From Toxoplasma gondii ME49 (taxonomy: Eukaryota; Apicomplexa; Conoidasida; Eucoccidiorida; Sarcocystidae), in the NCBI RefSeq assembly GCF_000006565.2, contig NC_031473.1, positions 3,437,134 through 3,501,133 of the forward strand: a stretch of 64,000 nt of DNA, read 5' to 3'. Below are positions 34,701 through 47,100 of the stretch, in pieces. The translations under genes and the position numbers were made by a program. The notes below the pieces were generated by a model. It did not search any database and had not been told where the DNA came from. It saw only the letters and a program-made list of their open reading frames with translations. Positions within the stretch are counted from its first letter, which is position 1, and every line of letters starts with the position of its first letter.

Positions 34701-34899
34701 TCCCTGTTCATTTCTTGTCACAATGGTTGCCTCGAAACTCTGCCCATGTTCTACAGTAGAGGAATGTCCAGAGATACTTCCTGTCACAGAGAGTTCACTC
34801 TAAACGCCGATTTGGCTTCTACAGTGGAGATAGCCGCTGAGATAGCTCTTGTCACACACGTTTTCTCTACACCCCGTTTCGTTCTTTTCCCGCGACGCC
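31725..34899. other. Divergent intergenic region, no gene seen
   Basis: About 3.2 kb lie between the divergent minus-strand gene (ATG 31469) and the plus-strand gene (ATG 34900). Frames are short and lack splice-bounded coding segments on either strand. A minus-strand frame at 32092-32301 starts with a true ATG (MFSASYEVCNLTAAQKG) but has no support beyond that. 5' UTRs and promoters are expected here. Confidence 0.45.
34349..34356. promoter_or_regulatory. TGCATGCA element upstream of the large plus-strand gene
   Basis: A perfect TGCATGCA palindrome lies about 545 bp before the ATG at 34900. It matches the recurrent GCATGC promoter motif of Toxoplasma; the role is inferred. Confidence 0.4.
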
Positions 34900-37800
34900 A
34901 TGTTCTCCGCTTCGTCAACCTCCTTAGTGGAGGGCTGGCAAAGGCGAGAAGGGGGAATTTCTTTGCAGATGGCGACAGAGAGTGTCGGGAGCGTATCGTG
35001 TAAACCTTTGAATCATGGACAGACATTTCTCGCACCTTCAAACCCCTTGGCTCGGGGAAAAGCCGACGGCTCTTCTGCCAGGCGTTTGTCTTCGCCAGGC
35101 TCCAGACGCGTCGCTGCCTTCGAATTCTCCGAGCCGCCACAGAGTCCGTACCTCTTCTCCGCTGCAACCTCCGAAGACACTGGAGGTTTGCAAAGTTTCT
35201 CACGCCTCGCGCCGTCCTTCTCTCGGCAGAAACCGCGGCGGCTGTCTGCTGCAGAACTTTTCGCTGCCCACGCCTCCTGCTCTAATGCCGCTTCGCCTTC
35301 TCTTCTTGTTTCCCTAGGCACTGCTTCCCAGACCGGTGCGGGGTGTACGTACACCTCAGCCGACGGCGCGTTGAAGCCACGCGAGCGCACCGGCGCAATT
35401 CTCCAGCGGTGGGAGGAGCTTCTGCAAGTGAGAGAAGGAGGAAATTCCCGTTTTTCTTTCGAGAGCAGTGCACCTGCCCTCTGTTCGAAGTCTGGGGATC
35501 CACCCTCAAGTTCGCGCGTCGCTTCGCCGTCGACTCTGTCGGCTGCCGAATCGCCAGCCTGCAGCGTTCTCCAGAAGTCTTGTCGCCGCAGTGAATCCCT
35601 TCTTCCCTCGAAAACGGGGAGTTCAAGTTCAACGACATCAAAAAGCTCTTTCTTCTTCCCGGAACCGCGTTCTTCGTCTCGCTCTTCATCTTCTGGCGCA
35701 GCTTCCCTTTGTCGAGAGGGAGATACCTTTTCTTCATGTCGAGAGAGAGAGACTTCTTCGCGCCGACAGTCTTCGCTCAGTTTCGATGGGGAACGTTGCT
35801 CGCAGCGGCCAGAAGCCTTTCCAGAACTGGGCAGAGACCTCTTTGGGTTTCGAATTTCGGAGCGCCCCCTGTCGTCTGTTTCTGCTGTTCCGAGCGAGAG
35901 GTCCTTCCCTGGAGCGACTGTCTGTTCCGCGGCCTCTCGTCCTCGGGCCAGCAGTCTCTGCCAGACCCAAAAAATGGAGACAGGCGCCACACCTTTTCGG
36001 TCGCCGTCTCGTCTCGTGTCGGCGCGCCCATGGACAGACAAAGACGCCTTGCGTCTGAACTTGATTACAGGAGAAGGCTCTGAGCATTTGCTCGGAGGAG
36101 ACTCCAGAGCCGGGGAAGCAGGCGATTTCGGAGCGCGAGGATCGGCAGAGGTCGTCGTCAGGAGAGACTTTCCGAGCTGTGAAACGTTCGCCGAAATAAA
36201 GGCCGAACCACGCGAGGAAGAGAAGGACACAGCGGCTCTTTCTCTGTTTCCTCTGCAGGACGCCGCCTCGAGTTCGACGCCTCTCGGAAGCGCCAGGCAA
36301 GGCACTCCGGCTGTGGGGTTCCACGAGAGCGAAGTTCGCGATTTGCATGCGAACTCCTCTCAACATTCCCATCAGTCCCGCGAGTCTTCCCCCGAACAAG
36401 GCCCATCGCTGCCTGCTGCTTCTCCTCAACCTTCTCTGTTTCCTCTCCGCTTTCGGCTGCCGCCTCTTCCCATTCGGCTCCTGTATCCTTCCTCGCTCGA
36501 CCAGGAAGCCGAGGAAGAACCTGCAAAGGAATTTCGAACAACATGCACCGAGTCCGTCACTTCATCTTCTGCTTCTTCTTCCTCTTCGTCTTCTTCGTCT
36601 TCACTTCCGCAGGGAGTGGTGGACTGGCATCGAGAACAGGAGATTTGTTTTTCCTCAGGAGACGCCGGAGAGGCAGGAGCGTTCTGTCACGGGCAGAGTC
36701 TTCCGGTAAGCGGTCAGAAAGCGCGAGGAAGCGAAGAAGAGAAGAGGAGAGTCTCTGGGGGTCAAGGCTTTCTCCTGAGACTTGAAGACTGGGAAGGCGA
36801 GGCTCCGAGCGAGGCAGGTTTCTCTGGAGAGATCTCTGTCCGCTCCGCATCCAGCCACCTCGCCTTTCCTGCTTCTCGCGACACTGCCAAGGAAGATGAA
36901 GTCAACAGTTGTGCCGACGCCGAAGAAGACGAGGGAGACCGGGAGAGAGAAGGAGGAGAACGAGGACGCGAGAGAGAGAGAAGTCAAGGTTTCGAAGCTG
37001 GTCTTGGACTGTCGAGTTTCACAGAGACGGACAAGAGCGATTTCGATCCTGAGTTGCCCGTTTCTTCTTGCCTCTCCAAAGCGCTTCCTTCTCGTCCTTC
37101 TTCGTTGCCTTCGCGCTTGACGGTGACGAGTTCCAGAGAGTCGCGAGGCACAGGAGAGACAGAGACAGAGACAACTGCGGACGCCTTTCCTCAGAAGACG
37201 GCTGCGGAGGGCCTCGTCCTCGTCTCTCTGTCTTTCGCTTCGAGGCAACGCCACCCATCGGAGCAGCCTTCGTCTGTTCCTCTTTCCGGCAGAAAAAAGG
37301 AAGGAACCGGATCGCCTTCGCCTGCGGAGTCGCGGACGGCAAGGTCCTTCTCTCAGGCAGCACCGACTTCTGTCTGTCTCCCTGGAACGAAGCTCTGTCC
37401 TGAGGGCGACGCATTCCTCTCGAGAAACACAGAGACGACAGCAGCCTCACTCCGTCCCTCTGCGAAAGTCTCCGTCAAATCCGAGATCCCAGCGGAAACG
37501 CGACGCCCCGAAGCAGAGCCTGGAAGCCGACCAGCCTGCTCCCCCGAGGTCCTCGACTGCATTTCTTCGCGCTGGGGAGGAGAGAAGAAAGAAGTTCCAA
37601 ATGCGGTGACTGGACGGACAGAGGGCGAGAGAGAAGAAGAAAGTGATGACCCAGTCGGGAAGGACGAGCAGCGGGGAGAATCCGCAGCCTGCGCGACGGT
37701 GTCGAAAGAGGAGTGCAAGAGGGAAGACGAAGTGAACTTCCTGTCTCTTCCGGCATTGAATTCACCCTTTACTGTCGCTTCCGGTCAGACGCCAAGTGGT

Positions 37801-40800
37801 GGCGCGTCGGCTTCCGCGTCTTCCTTTCTTCCAGTGCCCACATTCAAAGTTGGCTGTTCACTTTCCCTCGCTTCCGCGCCGCCCGCTCCTGGATCGACAA
37901 CGAGTGAACAGCTCCTCTCTGCGTCTTCCTCGTTCATCCCCCCTCAACAACGGTCTCGCTCCTCTCTCGACGAAGCAGCCGCCACAATTCCTTCTTCGCT
38001 TCCTTGTTTGCAGGACGCATCGAGACGTCCATCGTTGCCTTCGCCTCTTCCGTCTGTTCACACGCGCCTCGCGTCCATGTCTTCCAATTTTCCCGCTTCT
38101 CTTTCTTCTTGTTCCTCGTCGTCTTCGTCTCACGCCTCGTCTTCTCTTCCTTCTTCTTCTCTTCCTTCTTCTTCTTCTCTTGCTTCTTCTTCTCTCCCTT
38201 CTTTTTCTCTTCCTTCTGCTTCTCTTCCTTCTTCTTCGTCTTCTCTTCCTTCTTCTTCTCTTCCGGTTCCTTCGTCTTCTCTTGCGTTTTGCCAGACACT
38301 TTCGACTGCTCCAACTGTTTCTGCACCCTTCGATCTCTCGTCGGGTCTCGGCTCCGCTTTTCCAGTTTCTGTGAAGGCTGCGTTTTCGACAGCTTTCTCT
38401 GAGGAGGCCGCAGCCGCGGCTGCACCTCTCTGCCGCCCTGCGTCGGGGCAAAGTGGGGAGTCAAACGCCTCCTTTCGTTTCGACAAATTGCACTCCGCAG
38501 CTGAAGACGAAGCAGGTGGTGCCCCTGCGTCCACCGAGCCAGCGAGCGGGGCGAGGGCGCCTCTGCATGGCCTCGCCGATGACAAGTTGTCGCCTGCAGG
38601 GAGAGTCCGAGAAAGTCAGCGAGAAGACGACGGCGACCGGAAGCCGCTCCTGCTCGCAGCAGAAGAGGCGCAAGCAGAGACCACAGCAGGCGAAGGAAAT
38701 ACAGACAAAACGCAAGAACTGCAAGTGAAAGAAAACGCTCCTTTTGACTATGACGCTCTCCGTCAGCATGTTCGGAGCCTCCCAGGACGTCTTCCTTTCT
38801 CTTCTTCATCTTCTTCAGCTGCTTCGGCCTCGTCGACTTCGTCGTCGTCCTCTTCTTTGTCTTCTCGTGAAGGCTTTAAGGCGCTGGGGGGAGACCCCCG
38901 TTCTTCGTCTCTGACTCCCGTCGCGTGTATGTCGAAGAGAGAGAGAGAAACGAAGCAGCCAGTGAAGGATCTCTCGACGTCTCGCGTCTTCTCGAGACTC
39001 CTTCCGAGCCTCGCCTCCAGCTCGCTCCCTCGGCTGTCGCTCACGCGTGGAGACAGCGCAACTTTGGCGGGTGTTCTTGCGGAGAGCGAAAACAGTTTGG
39101 AAAAGGAAAGACTTTCTCCGAGAGAAGCGTCTGAGCCAGAAGCGCCTTCGCCTTATCAGATCTCTGTCGGTTCCCGTGGTGCTTCGAAAAGCGAAGATTG
39201 GAAGGATGCATTGCCAGAGAACTCGCGGAAATTCTTTCTGACAGTTCCTGAGACCGGCCGCGAACTTCGTTCTGATGTACGCAGCTCCTCCGTGCTGTCT
39301 GCGCGTCTCGTCTCGGGCCGTGACTTTCTAGACAAAACGGGCGCTTCTCTGTCTCTTTCCGGGGAAGCGAAACTGTCGGCTCTTGCCTCTGGACTTCCGA
39401 GGAGACCGTCGCTTCCTCACCACGAAGAGAACAAGCGCTCTTCTCCCTCGCGTCTGCCTTTCTCCAGTGACGCCTCTGTCTCTCAGTTAGCACTCCGACA
39501 AGGGCAGCGTGAAGACGCGAGAAGAGAAGAGAAGACAGGCGAGAGAGAACGGATAGCGAATGCACTGGAGAGCTCCGAAGGCTTGACAAGCCCGCGCGCT
39601 GCTGCCGCTCCTGCAGCGGCTCTCTGGGGGAGACTGCACGAACGAAAAGAACCGTTTCTCCCCGCGATTCGCGCTTCTTCGGTTCCTGGAGAAAGCGCAT
39701 TTGTAAAGCGAGCAGAGGATACTCCAAGCGGACGAGAAAGAACGCGAGAAAACGCCGAGAGAGAAGCGAGAAGGCGAGGCGACCAGTCTCCGGTGTTCTC
39801 TGCATCGAAACCCGACGGAGGAGGGGGGTCGGGAGCGTCGGAAAAAAATCGGTTTTTCGACGCCTCCCTTTCTCAAGAAAGAAGAAAGCGTTTGAGTCCC
39901 CCGCGCCTCTCTCTGGGCCTCTCGCCTCGTCAGGCGAAGGCCAATCCGTTTCCTCTTCGCCTCGCGGAAGAACAGGAACCGAGACGGAGACGGTCTGTGC
40001 CACAGATTTGTGTCTCTCCGCGGGAGGAGACAGCGGAGGCAGGTCTCGGCGCACTGCACCGAACAGCCGCTGCCAGCGAAGCTGCTGCAAGAGAAGTTGT
40101 TCACCACTGCGGGTGCCTGGACGAGGACTCGCAGGCCTCGTCTGAGAGAAGAAGCGCAGGCGTAGACGCTCCTGCCTCTCTCCGGAGCATGTGGAGCCTC
40201 GACTGTTCAGATAGAACTGCAAAAAGACTCGACCTTCCCCAGCCGCATTCACCGCGTCTTCTCTCCTCTCCCTCATTGCTTGCTTCTTCGGCGTTCTTCG
40301 CATCGCTGAGGAAGGGCGCTCTGGGAGGGAGAGCTGCGCCTTCAGGTTTCTGTCTCCCCTGTCTCCGAGAAGAGCGCGGTTGGAGTGGGGTCTCAGGGGC
40401 TGGAGAAGGAGACCGTGGAGCCTTCAAACGCGACCTGTGTTATCCAGTTCTCAGACCGCAGCGAGGCAGGACAGAGAGAGCAAGAAGAGGAGACAAGAGC
40501 AGGAGAAGCAGCTGCTCTTGCAGCGCGTCCTGTGCGGGTCGGTCAGCGTCTCCCGCATCGGAGACGCGTTCTGGAAGGAGAGTAAGACGTGTGTCTGAGC
40601 AGGGAAATGCGTCTTCCTCGCCTTCCAGAAGACCCCACACAGCGCTCCCGTCGACCTCGAGTCTGCCTGTCCTGGACAGCGAGGAGAGGGAAAGGGAGCG
40701 ACCGCTCTCGCCTTCTTTCTCGCGACGAGAGAAGCTCGGGCGCAAGTCGTTCTTCGCACACGACCGAGAGACGACAAAGGCGAGCGAGAGAGGGCAGAAC

Positions 40801-43800
40801 TCCACGAAACCTGGCGACAAACGCAACATCTCGTCCGTTGCTGCTTTTCCTGGCAACCTGTCGCAGAGTCTTTCCAGGTTCCGCGCCGACTCGATGGGGC
40901 CGGGTGATCGGCGCCTCTCATCGACAGAGAGGGCGTACGGCGGGCAAGCGTCCAGGAAGCTGAGAAGCGAGTCTCCTTCTTCGGTGTCGAACTCATCTGA
41001 GAGGTTTTCCTCGGGGTCGTCCTCTCCCCGGCGCCGCAGCGAGAGTCGACGAAGGGAGAAAAGGAAGCAGCAAGAGAGAAGGAACTCGTCAACGTCCGTG
41101 GACAGACACACGAAACCTGGCAGTTGTCGAGCGAGCTGCTCTCGCCGTCGACGGTCGCACGCAACGAGGAGTCTTCAAGAAGCGACCGAGATGAGAAGAA
41201 GAGAGGCGAGGGAAGGAGCGCCTTCGTCGGAAGAGGAGAGAAAGCCGCAGCGGAGGCACAGGGAAGGGGAGAAGCGACCGAAACGCGGGTCGCAGCAAGC
41301 CGGAGCCAAGCTCAGGCGGAGACAAGAACTCGTTGAAAGGGAGAAACGCGTCGACTCACGCAGCCGGAGCATGAGGAGTAGAGAGGCGAGTGAAAGCGAG
41401 GAAACAGAGATAAGGCGGTCCAGTTTGCGAAGAGCTTTCGACGACTCTCTGCAAGACGAAGAACGCCCGAAAACGCACCGAGGGAGTGATGTGACATGGG
41501 AGCAACAAGCCGAGCTCATCCAGGCTTGTCGAGTAAGTGTAGGGAAGAAACCGTTTTCGGAGAAAACCGACAGGCTTTGAGAGGCAATCGAGAGTTCTGC
41601 AACGTTCAGAGCCCTCGGATAGATCCATCGTGTCGCTTTGCTGAGATGGAGAGAAAACGTTTTTGCGAATTCGTGAGGCACAAAGAAATGGTGAAGAGAC
41701 GTGTGACAGGCACCAGACCGAAAACGGACGCCACCTTGTTCCTTCAAGCCGTTCTCGAACAGACGAAGGACGAAGAAGGACGTAGCAGACTGGAACTACT
41801 AGAGCAAGGGAAAAGATGCGACGCGAACTGCCTATTTTGACTTTCGTTTCCTTGTGTGTTGTTTCTTGTTTCTTCTCCTACGTTCAAAAAGACGGCGCCT
41901 CTCTCCGTGCTTTCGTTTCGCCTCTCTGTTTTCACCGAGCATCTTAGGATACGGGTCTTTGTCGGCGTCGATCGCTTCGCTCTTTCGTTTTTGACTCGAT
42001 TCTTCGTGTCTCTGTCTTCTTCAGAGACTCGCACTCGAGCAGCGCGAGCTGGAGGCGAAGATTCAGCTGCTGGCGGGCGGCTCGCCCCCCATTCTAGGAA
42101 AGAAGAGACACGGTTCGTCTGAAAAAACGCGAAGAGGCTGTTCAAAGGCGCCACTTGCACACTCTCGTCTTCCTGGGTTCGAGGTGCCGCAGCGAGAAGT
42201 GGAAGAGACAGAACGACCTTCTGTTCTTTCTGCGCGTCCTAACCACGGCGGCGGCTTGTCTCCGCAGCAAAGAAGTCATTCTCATGTTGCTTCTGAGACG
42301 GTCACCGATCCATCTTTCTCTTCGCTTCCTTCTGCCTCTCTCCCGGGTCCCTGTCATCTCGCTTTACATGCAGATCCTTCCTTCGCTGCTGCCTCTCCGC
42401 TTGAAACGAAGTTCCCCACGACTCTCCACTTTTCGCGGTCCTTCGCTTCCCACCGAAAGGCGGAGCGCTCTGCTCGAGGATCGCATACAGACGCCGCACC
42501 GTCTGTATCTGCCTTTCTTGCTGCAAATCTCAAGTCTTCGAACGTTTCTTCTCGACAAAAAAACGCCGACTTCCATCAAGGCGCTTCGCTGGACGCTCCT
42601 GCGCCCTTTCCTTCCTCATCGAATACTGCCTTCTCACCCTCTCCTTCCTCATGTTCTTCTCCTCGGCGTTCTTCTCCTCGGCGTTCTTCTCCCCGGCGTT
42701 CTTCTCCTCGGCGTTCTTCTCCTCGTCGTTCTTCTCCTCGGCGTTCTTCTCCTCGGCGTTCTTCTTTGCGACGGGGGCTTGAGGCGTCGAGACCGGCGGC
42801 GATGGCGACCGAAGCCGTTGACTCCATGGAAGCGCTGTTGCAGAAAATAGTCAGAATGAAACGCGAGACCAAGAACTCAGGCTTTTCCTTTGCATGCTCC
42901 GCCGCGAGCGTCGCTGTTCACTGCAGGCCCAGAGCGTCGAAGGCCTTGGAGAAGAGATGCACCCGCGACGGACGAAAACGAGAGAAAGAGCAAGGGAAGG
43001 AACGAGAGAGAAAACGAGAGGAAGAACTGGCGGTAAGAGACGTCTTTCCAGTCTTTCCTCGTCAACGACAAGCTGAAAACGACCAACAGAGAAGGAATCA
43101 CGTTGCACCCTCTTTCAGTCGACAGCCGGAAGAGCAGCGAAGAGCATACGGTGATATGAGAGAAGAAGAGAGCAGAATGAGAGAGAAGACGCGAGCAGAA
43201 CCGCGGCTAGGCAGCGAAGGCGAACAGCGAACGGGGATGCTTTCTTCCGCATCGGGAGAAAGAGGAAATCGGGAAGAGACTGGTTTCTTCTTCCATCGCC
43301 GTAGCACAAAGGCAGAGGACGCCGAGCAAGGACCCTGCTGGAAGAACACGATGGAGATCAGCAGAGACAACAAGAGAGAGAGCAGGGGGGAGATCAAGGT
43401 CTGGTCAAATCTGGTTAAGTTGAGCAGCGCGTCGGCGCAGGAGTCTTCGACGGGTGAGATGGAGAGAGGCGCCTGGACGGAGACAGCAGAGAAACGAGGA
43501 GAGGAGGACAGACGATCACGTCGAGAGGAAGTAGAGTTCGGGGGGTCAGGAGTCGCACGGAGGCTAGCGTGGTTTAGGGAGTTTTCGTCGAATTCGAGGG
43601 ACGCAAAAGCCTCGGAGATGAGTAGAAGAGAGCGAGAAGCAAGTAGGAAGTTGGGCGAAGAACACCGAGTCGGCTTGGAGGTTCATTCGAAAGCTGTGGA
43701 GGGAGAGAACACAAATCGAGAGGTTTCAGAGTCCAGGTCGCAATTCCGCTCGATAAAGGCGACTGCCTCTGCCTCAGGGGAGAGCGAAGAAAGACGGAGG

Positions 43801-44166
43801 AGAGAGGCGAAGTTCGGGAGGAACACGGAGAAGGAAGTGAAGAGGGAAAGACAGGATTCCAGGGAGGAAGGGAGAACAGAGGCGCAGCAGCCTCGGAGCG
43901 CCGTGCGCCTGCAAAGAGGTACTCAACGAGCGTTGTCTGTCTCTTCTGTCTCGGCTTCTCTTTCCGCCTGCTTCGGCGGCTCGTCGAGCAGCGCAGAGGA
44001 GAAGAGAGGCAAACTCTCGGAGTCGAAAGAGAAAAGGGAAAGAGAGAGTTTCCGTGAAACGCAGAGGAGAAACAGCCTTGCCCCCTCTGTGGCCGAGGAG
44101 TACCTCGCGACTCTGGAGAGACTGCGGTGCAAGTATCGCACCGCATCTCTCTGCCCAGAAGAGTGA
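34900..44166 (+). CDS. Giant low-complexity protein, two exons
   Basis: Exon 1 runs from the first in-frame ATG (34900, GACGCCATGT) to 41532, where a strong donor CGA/GTAAGT occurs in phase 0. Exon 2 is 42025-44166 after acceptor TCTGTCTTCTTCAG. Together they encode 2,924 aa. The splice joins WEQQAELIQACR to RLALEQRELEAKIQLL, a helical, coiled-coil-like stretch. This join is the best evidence for the intron. Elsewhere the protein is Ser-, Arg-, Glu- and Pro-rich: long Ser runs (about 36560-36610 and 38100-38290), seven SSPRR units (residues 2422-2456), and a basic Ser/Arg region near 40,500-41,400. The C-terminus ends with EEYLATLERLRCKYRTAS. There is no signal peptide or membrane segment. 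I recognise no catalytic domain; a scaffold or cytoskeletal role is only a guess. Confidence 0.75.
35341..35356. repeat. Third copy of the GTGTACGTACAC palindrome, inside an exon
   Basis: GGGTGTACGTACACCT, followed by CAG, lies in the coding exon and encodes part of GCTYTSADG. It matches the two intronic copies at 11493 and 11537. Confidence 0.7.
38105..38290 (+). repeat. TCT/TTC-type serine codon repeat
   Basis: A pyrimidine-rich trinucleotide repeat encodes alternating SSSLPSSS blocks in the 2,924-aa protein. The minus strand is a long Lys/Glu-rich open frame here, which is a by-product. Confidence 0.8.
42655..42759 (+). repeat. Seven 15-bp units encoding SSPRR
   Basis: Units of TCTTCTCCTCGGCGT repeat seven times with two single-base variants (CCCCGGCGT and CCTCGTCGT), and a diverged eighth unit reads SSLRR. 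The product is an RS-like basic repeat. Confidence 0.9.
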
Positions 44167-47100
44167 ATCGAGGGAGAGCACAGAGAAACCAGAAACCAGA
44201 GAACGAAGGAGAAGAAGGATGGGAGAGGAAAGAAAGAAGAGGGAGAGAAGAAAGAAAAGGGAGAGCGACAGGTGTCAGCGCACCAAGACCGGCGCGGGAA
44301 AGAGGCGACCTGAAAACCTGATACGTACAGCTGTTGTCGCCGAATTCGAACGCAGAACCGGGAGAGGCAAATCCCTCGATCTCGCCTATGCTGTTGGTTT
44401 CTCGTCTCGTCTGCTACTTTTCTCTCTTTGTTTCGCGTGTGAAAGGTCACTGAGTTCAAACTCTCGTTGCCAAATCGAGAAAGTTTCTCTCGCCCTCAGG
44501 AGAGACGCGCCTCCGCGGGAGGCGTCCACCATTTTCTCAGAGACTGTGTGCTCTCAGTGAAACCTCATGGACACAGAATGCATCGAAACTCGAGAAAGAG
44601 CGACTTCCTCAGCAGGCTGGTGGAGACTCGGGGTCGTGGTTTTACGCCAACATCGACGGCTCCACCTACGCAGTTGAAAGCAGAGTGAAGTGATCAAACT
44701 CGTGAGTTAGGTATCCTTTGCAAACCTTCTTGAAAATAGTTTATTTAATTCGCGGATCAGGAATTTTTTTCGAGCCATCGAGAAGCTCCGACACAGGTTA
44801 TTCCTCTCAGTGCTGGTCGAGGCCTGTGTCTGTGACCCTCTTGATCAAAGGACTCTCTCTGAACGTTCCCTAATGAGCACCGAGTGACTTTCGAGAATCT
44901 GCGAAACTTCTCACTTTACTGCAGTGTTCTCGCAGCTCAAAAAAGGAGCAGTCTCTGCTGCACTTCAAAGAAAATAGTCTGAGCTTCCGGCGGTAGCCTC
45001 CTAGAGAAAACAGAGTCCTTTGGGGTTCGGAAGTTCTAAACCACCTGAGTTGACGGCAACAACTTTTCGACTTGCACTGTCGGATAGAAACGCCTGTTCG
45101 GTGCAGTGGCAGTAGGTAAGAGTTTTTCGCATCTACAGAAATGTTTGATGCCTTCTTCATAGAGAAGCGCGTTCGCAATTCCAATGCAAGTCCAGGGTCG
45201 TCCCCACCGTTCTGCACAAGCATGCGGGGGTGTCTGATTATTACGTCGGCTTCGCGGTCCGCGACACAACGCAAAAAGAGTCAGGAAGTCACATCTCCAG
45301 AGAAGTCAATTGAATGGGAAGATCCGCGTTTTCAGGCTCGAACTGTGAACAGTTCTATAGAGAGGAACGCAACAAATCCGACTGGAGGAAAATAAGTATC
45401 TGTGGTGGCCAAAATAGACTTGGAGAAGCAAGCACACGCGCGAGGTTTTTAAAAGTCGTAGGCAACTGAAGGCGCTCGGTCGTGAATGATATCACTTGCG
45501 GTTTTTCTGCTCGAGCGGAATAAAATGGGGAAAAGAGCAATTTAGCAGGAGTGTTCGTTTGCCAGACACAGTGAGAAAGCATCCAACTGCGCGTTTGTTT
45601 CCATCTGAAAAGAAAGGAGATCCGTATTTTTCTCGAACCGTCTCAGCTGAGCGAACTTTCCCTGTTCTACGAAGACGAAAGAGAAAGAGCGTGTATGGAA
45701 AGAGACAGTGAATGCTTTCTTCCAGCTTCGCACAAATACCCACAACGATCTAGAAAGCGAAAGAACGAAGGCAACCCTGTCGCTGACATTGCCTCGCTCG
45801 ATCAGACCGTTGCCACACAAAGATCCCGCAGCTTTCAACGCCTAATTTCCCTCACGAAGCGAAGCACATATTCCTTCCTCCAATGAATGTCTGAATACAA
45901 GAGGAAACAACTGTGTGTGCAGCGGGAAGTTGCCTCGCTCAAGTTCTCGACCTGAAGAGAACTCGATGTTTCATTACACCTTTTCGAGGTGAGAATGTGA
46001 CGCGTTCGCCGGAAGGAAGGGAGCATAGTGGATAAACTGCTTTCCTTCCCTCTTCTTGTCGATGGGGAAACCTGAGACTAGAGCGCAATTGCGAGTTATG
46101 TTGCCTATGTACTCTTTTCGTCAGATTAGGAGTTCGCTGCGTCTCTACACACATCAACCGTAAACCAGCGCTTTCTTCCTTTTCACTGAGTCTACAAAAG
46201 GCCGAATCTCTGACTGCTTCTTCTTCTGTGCTCGATGCAAGCTCCCCTGGAGAGTTTTTCTCCGTTACGAGTCGAGCCAGCGAGAAAAAAAACTGCCAGA
46301 GGTTCCCAGTGTGTCGCTAGCGAATTCGAAAGAAATCGCTTCCACCTGCGGCGGGAACAACAGGCTGTCCAAACAGTATCGGATCTACTGGAGAAGTCTT
46401 AGACTTCTTTGTCCACCCCAGGGCTGTAGAGTGTCTTTCGAGGAGCGCTCGAGGCCACAATCACCGTTTTAAATTGGTTGTCAAGCCTTCCATTTCTGCC
46501 ATGACCTTTTATCCAGGTTCTTCCCCGCCTCAGCAGAATGCCGAGGCTTTAACATTTATCAACAGACATGTCTCCGTCACTTTTCTTCGCGTGCTTCAGA
46601 AAGAAACGAAAAAATGACACCAATGGTCCAAGGAGGCACACTTTCAGCTCTTGACAATCGAATACGCTAACCACACATTTCAGCATTTAATGCATAGTAT
46701 ATCTATACATATATATATGTATATGTGCCTGTATGCGTAGTAATAGATATGTAATTTGACATATATTTTTTTATTTTCATTTCATTTTTTAATATATTTT
46801 TGTGTACGCGTAGCCTTCTGCCCTGTGCGCCTGTGTGCCGGCTACTCTTGTTTTTCTAACGTCGTATCGCCTTTATTTCGAGATTGTGCTGCGCGCTCTC
46901 TTGCGGAACAGGTTGAAGCGTCAGGTTCACTCTCTTTTGACTTTGTTCGCCAATTCGCAGAGAAAGATCACAGCGAAACCAAAAGCTTCAGCTCTCTGTT
47001 GGTTTCTACAGAGCAGCTGTCTCGCCACAGCGAATCCGAGAGAGTGTGCAGTTGAGTTGATGCCGCGGGCGCGGAGAGTTTTTGCGGGACTCTCTCGCCA

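Noticed and set aside
20320..34899. Search for tRNA genes, mitochondrial-derived fragments and transposon ends
   Set aside because: No B-box-like GGTTCGAATCC cloverleaf, no recognisable cob or cox reading frames and no terminal repeats with target duplications were found by eye.
35013..36305. 430-codon minus-strand frame
   Set aside because: Antisense shadow of exon 1 of the 2,924-aa gene, caused by GC-rich codon bias.
37934..38809. Long Lys/Glu-rich minus-strand frame
   Set aside because: It is the antisense of a Ser-codon repeat in the 2,924-aa plus-strand gene; the sense frame continues without break for kilobases and has the splice support.
39041..40303. 420-codon minus-strand frame
   Set aside because: Antisense shadow of the same exon; no splice sites or folded segments of its own.
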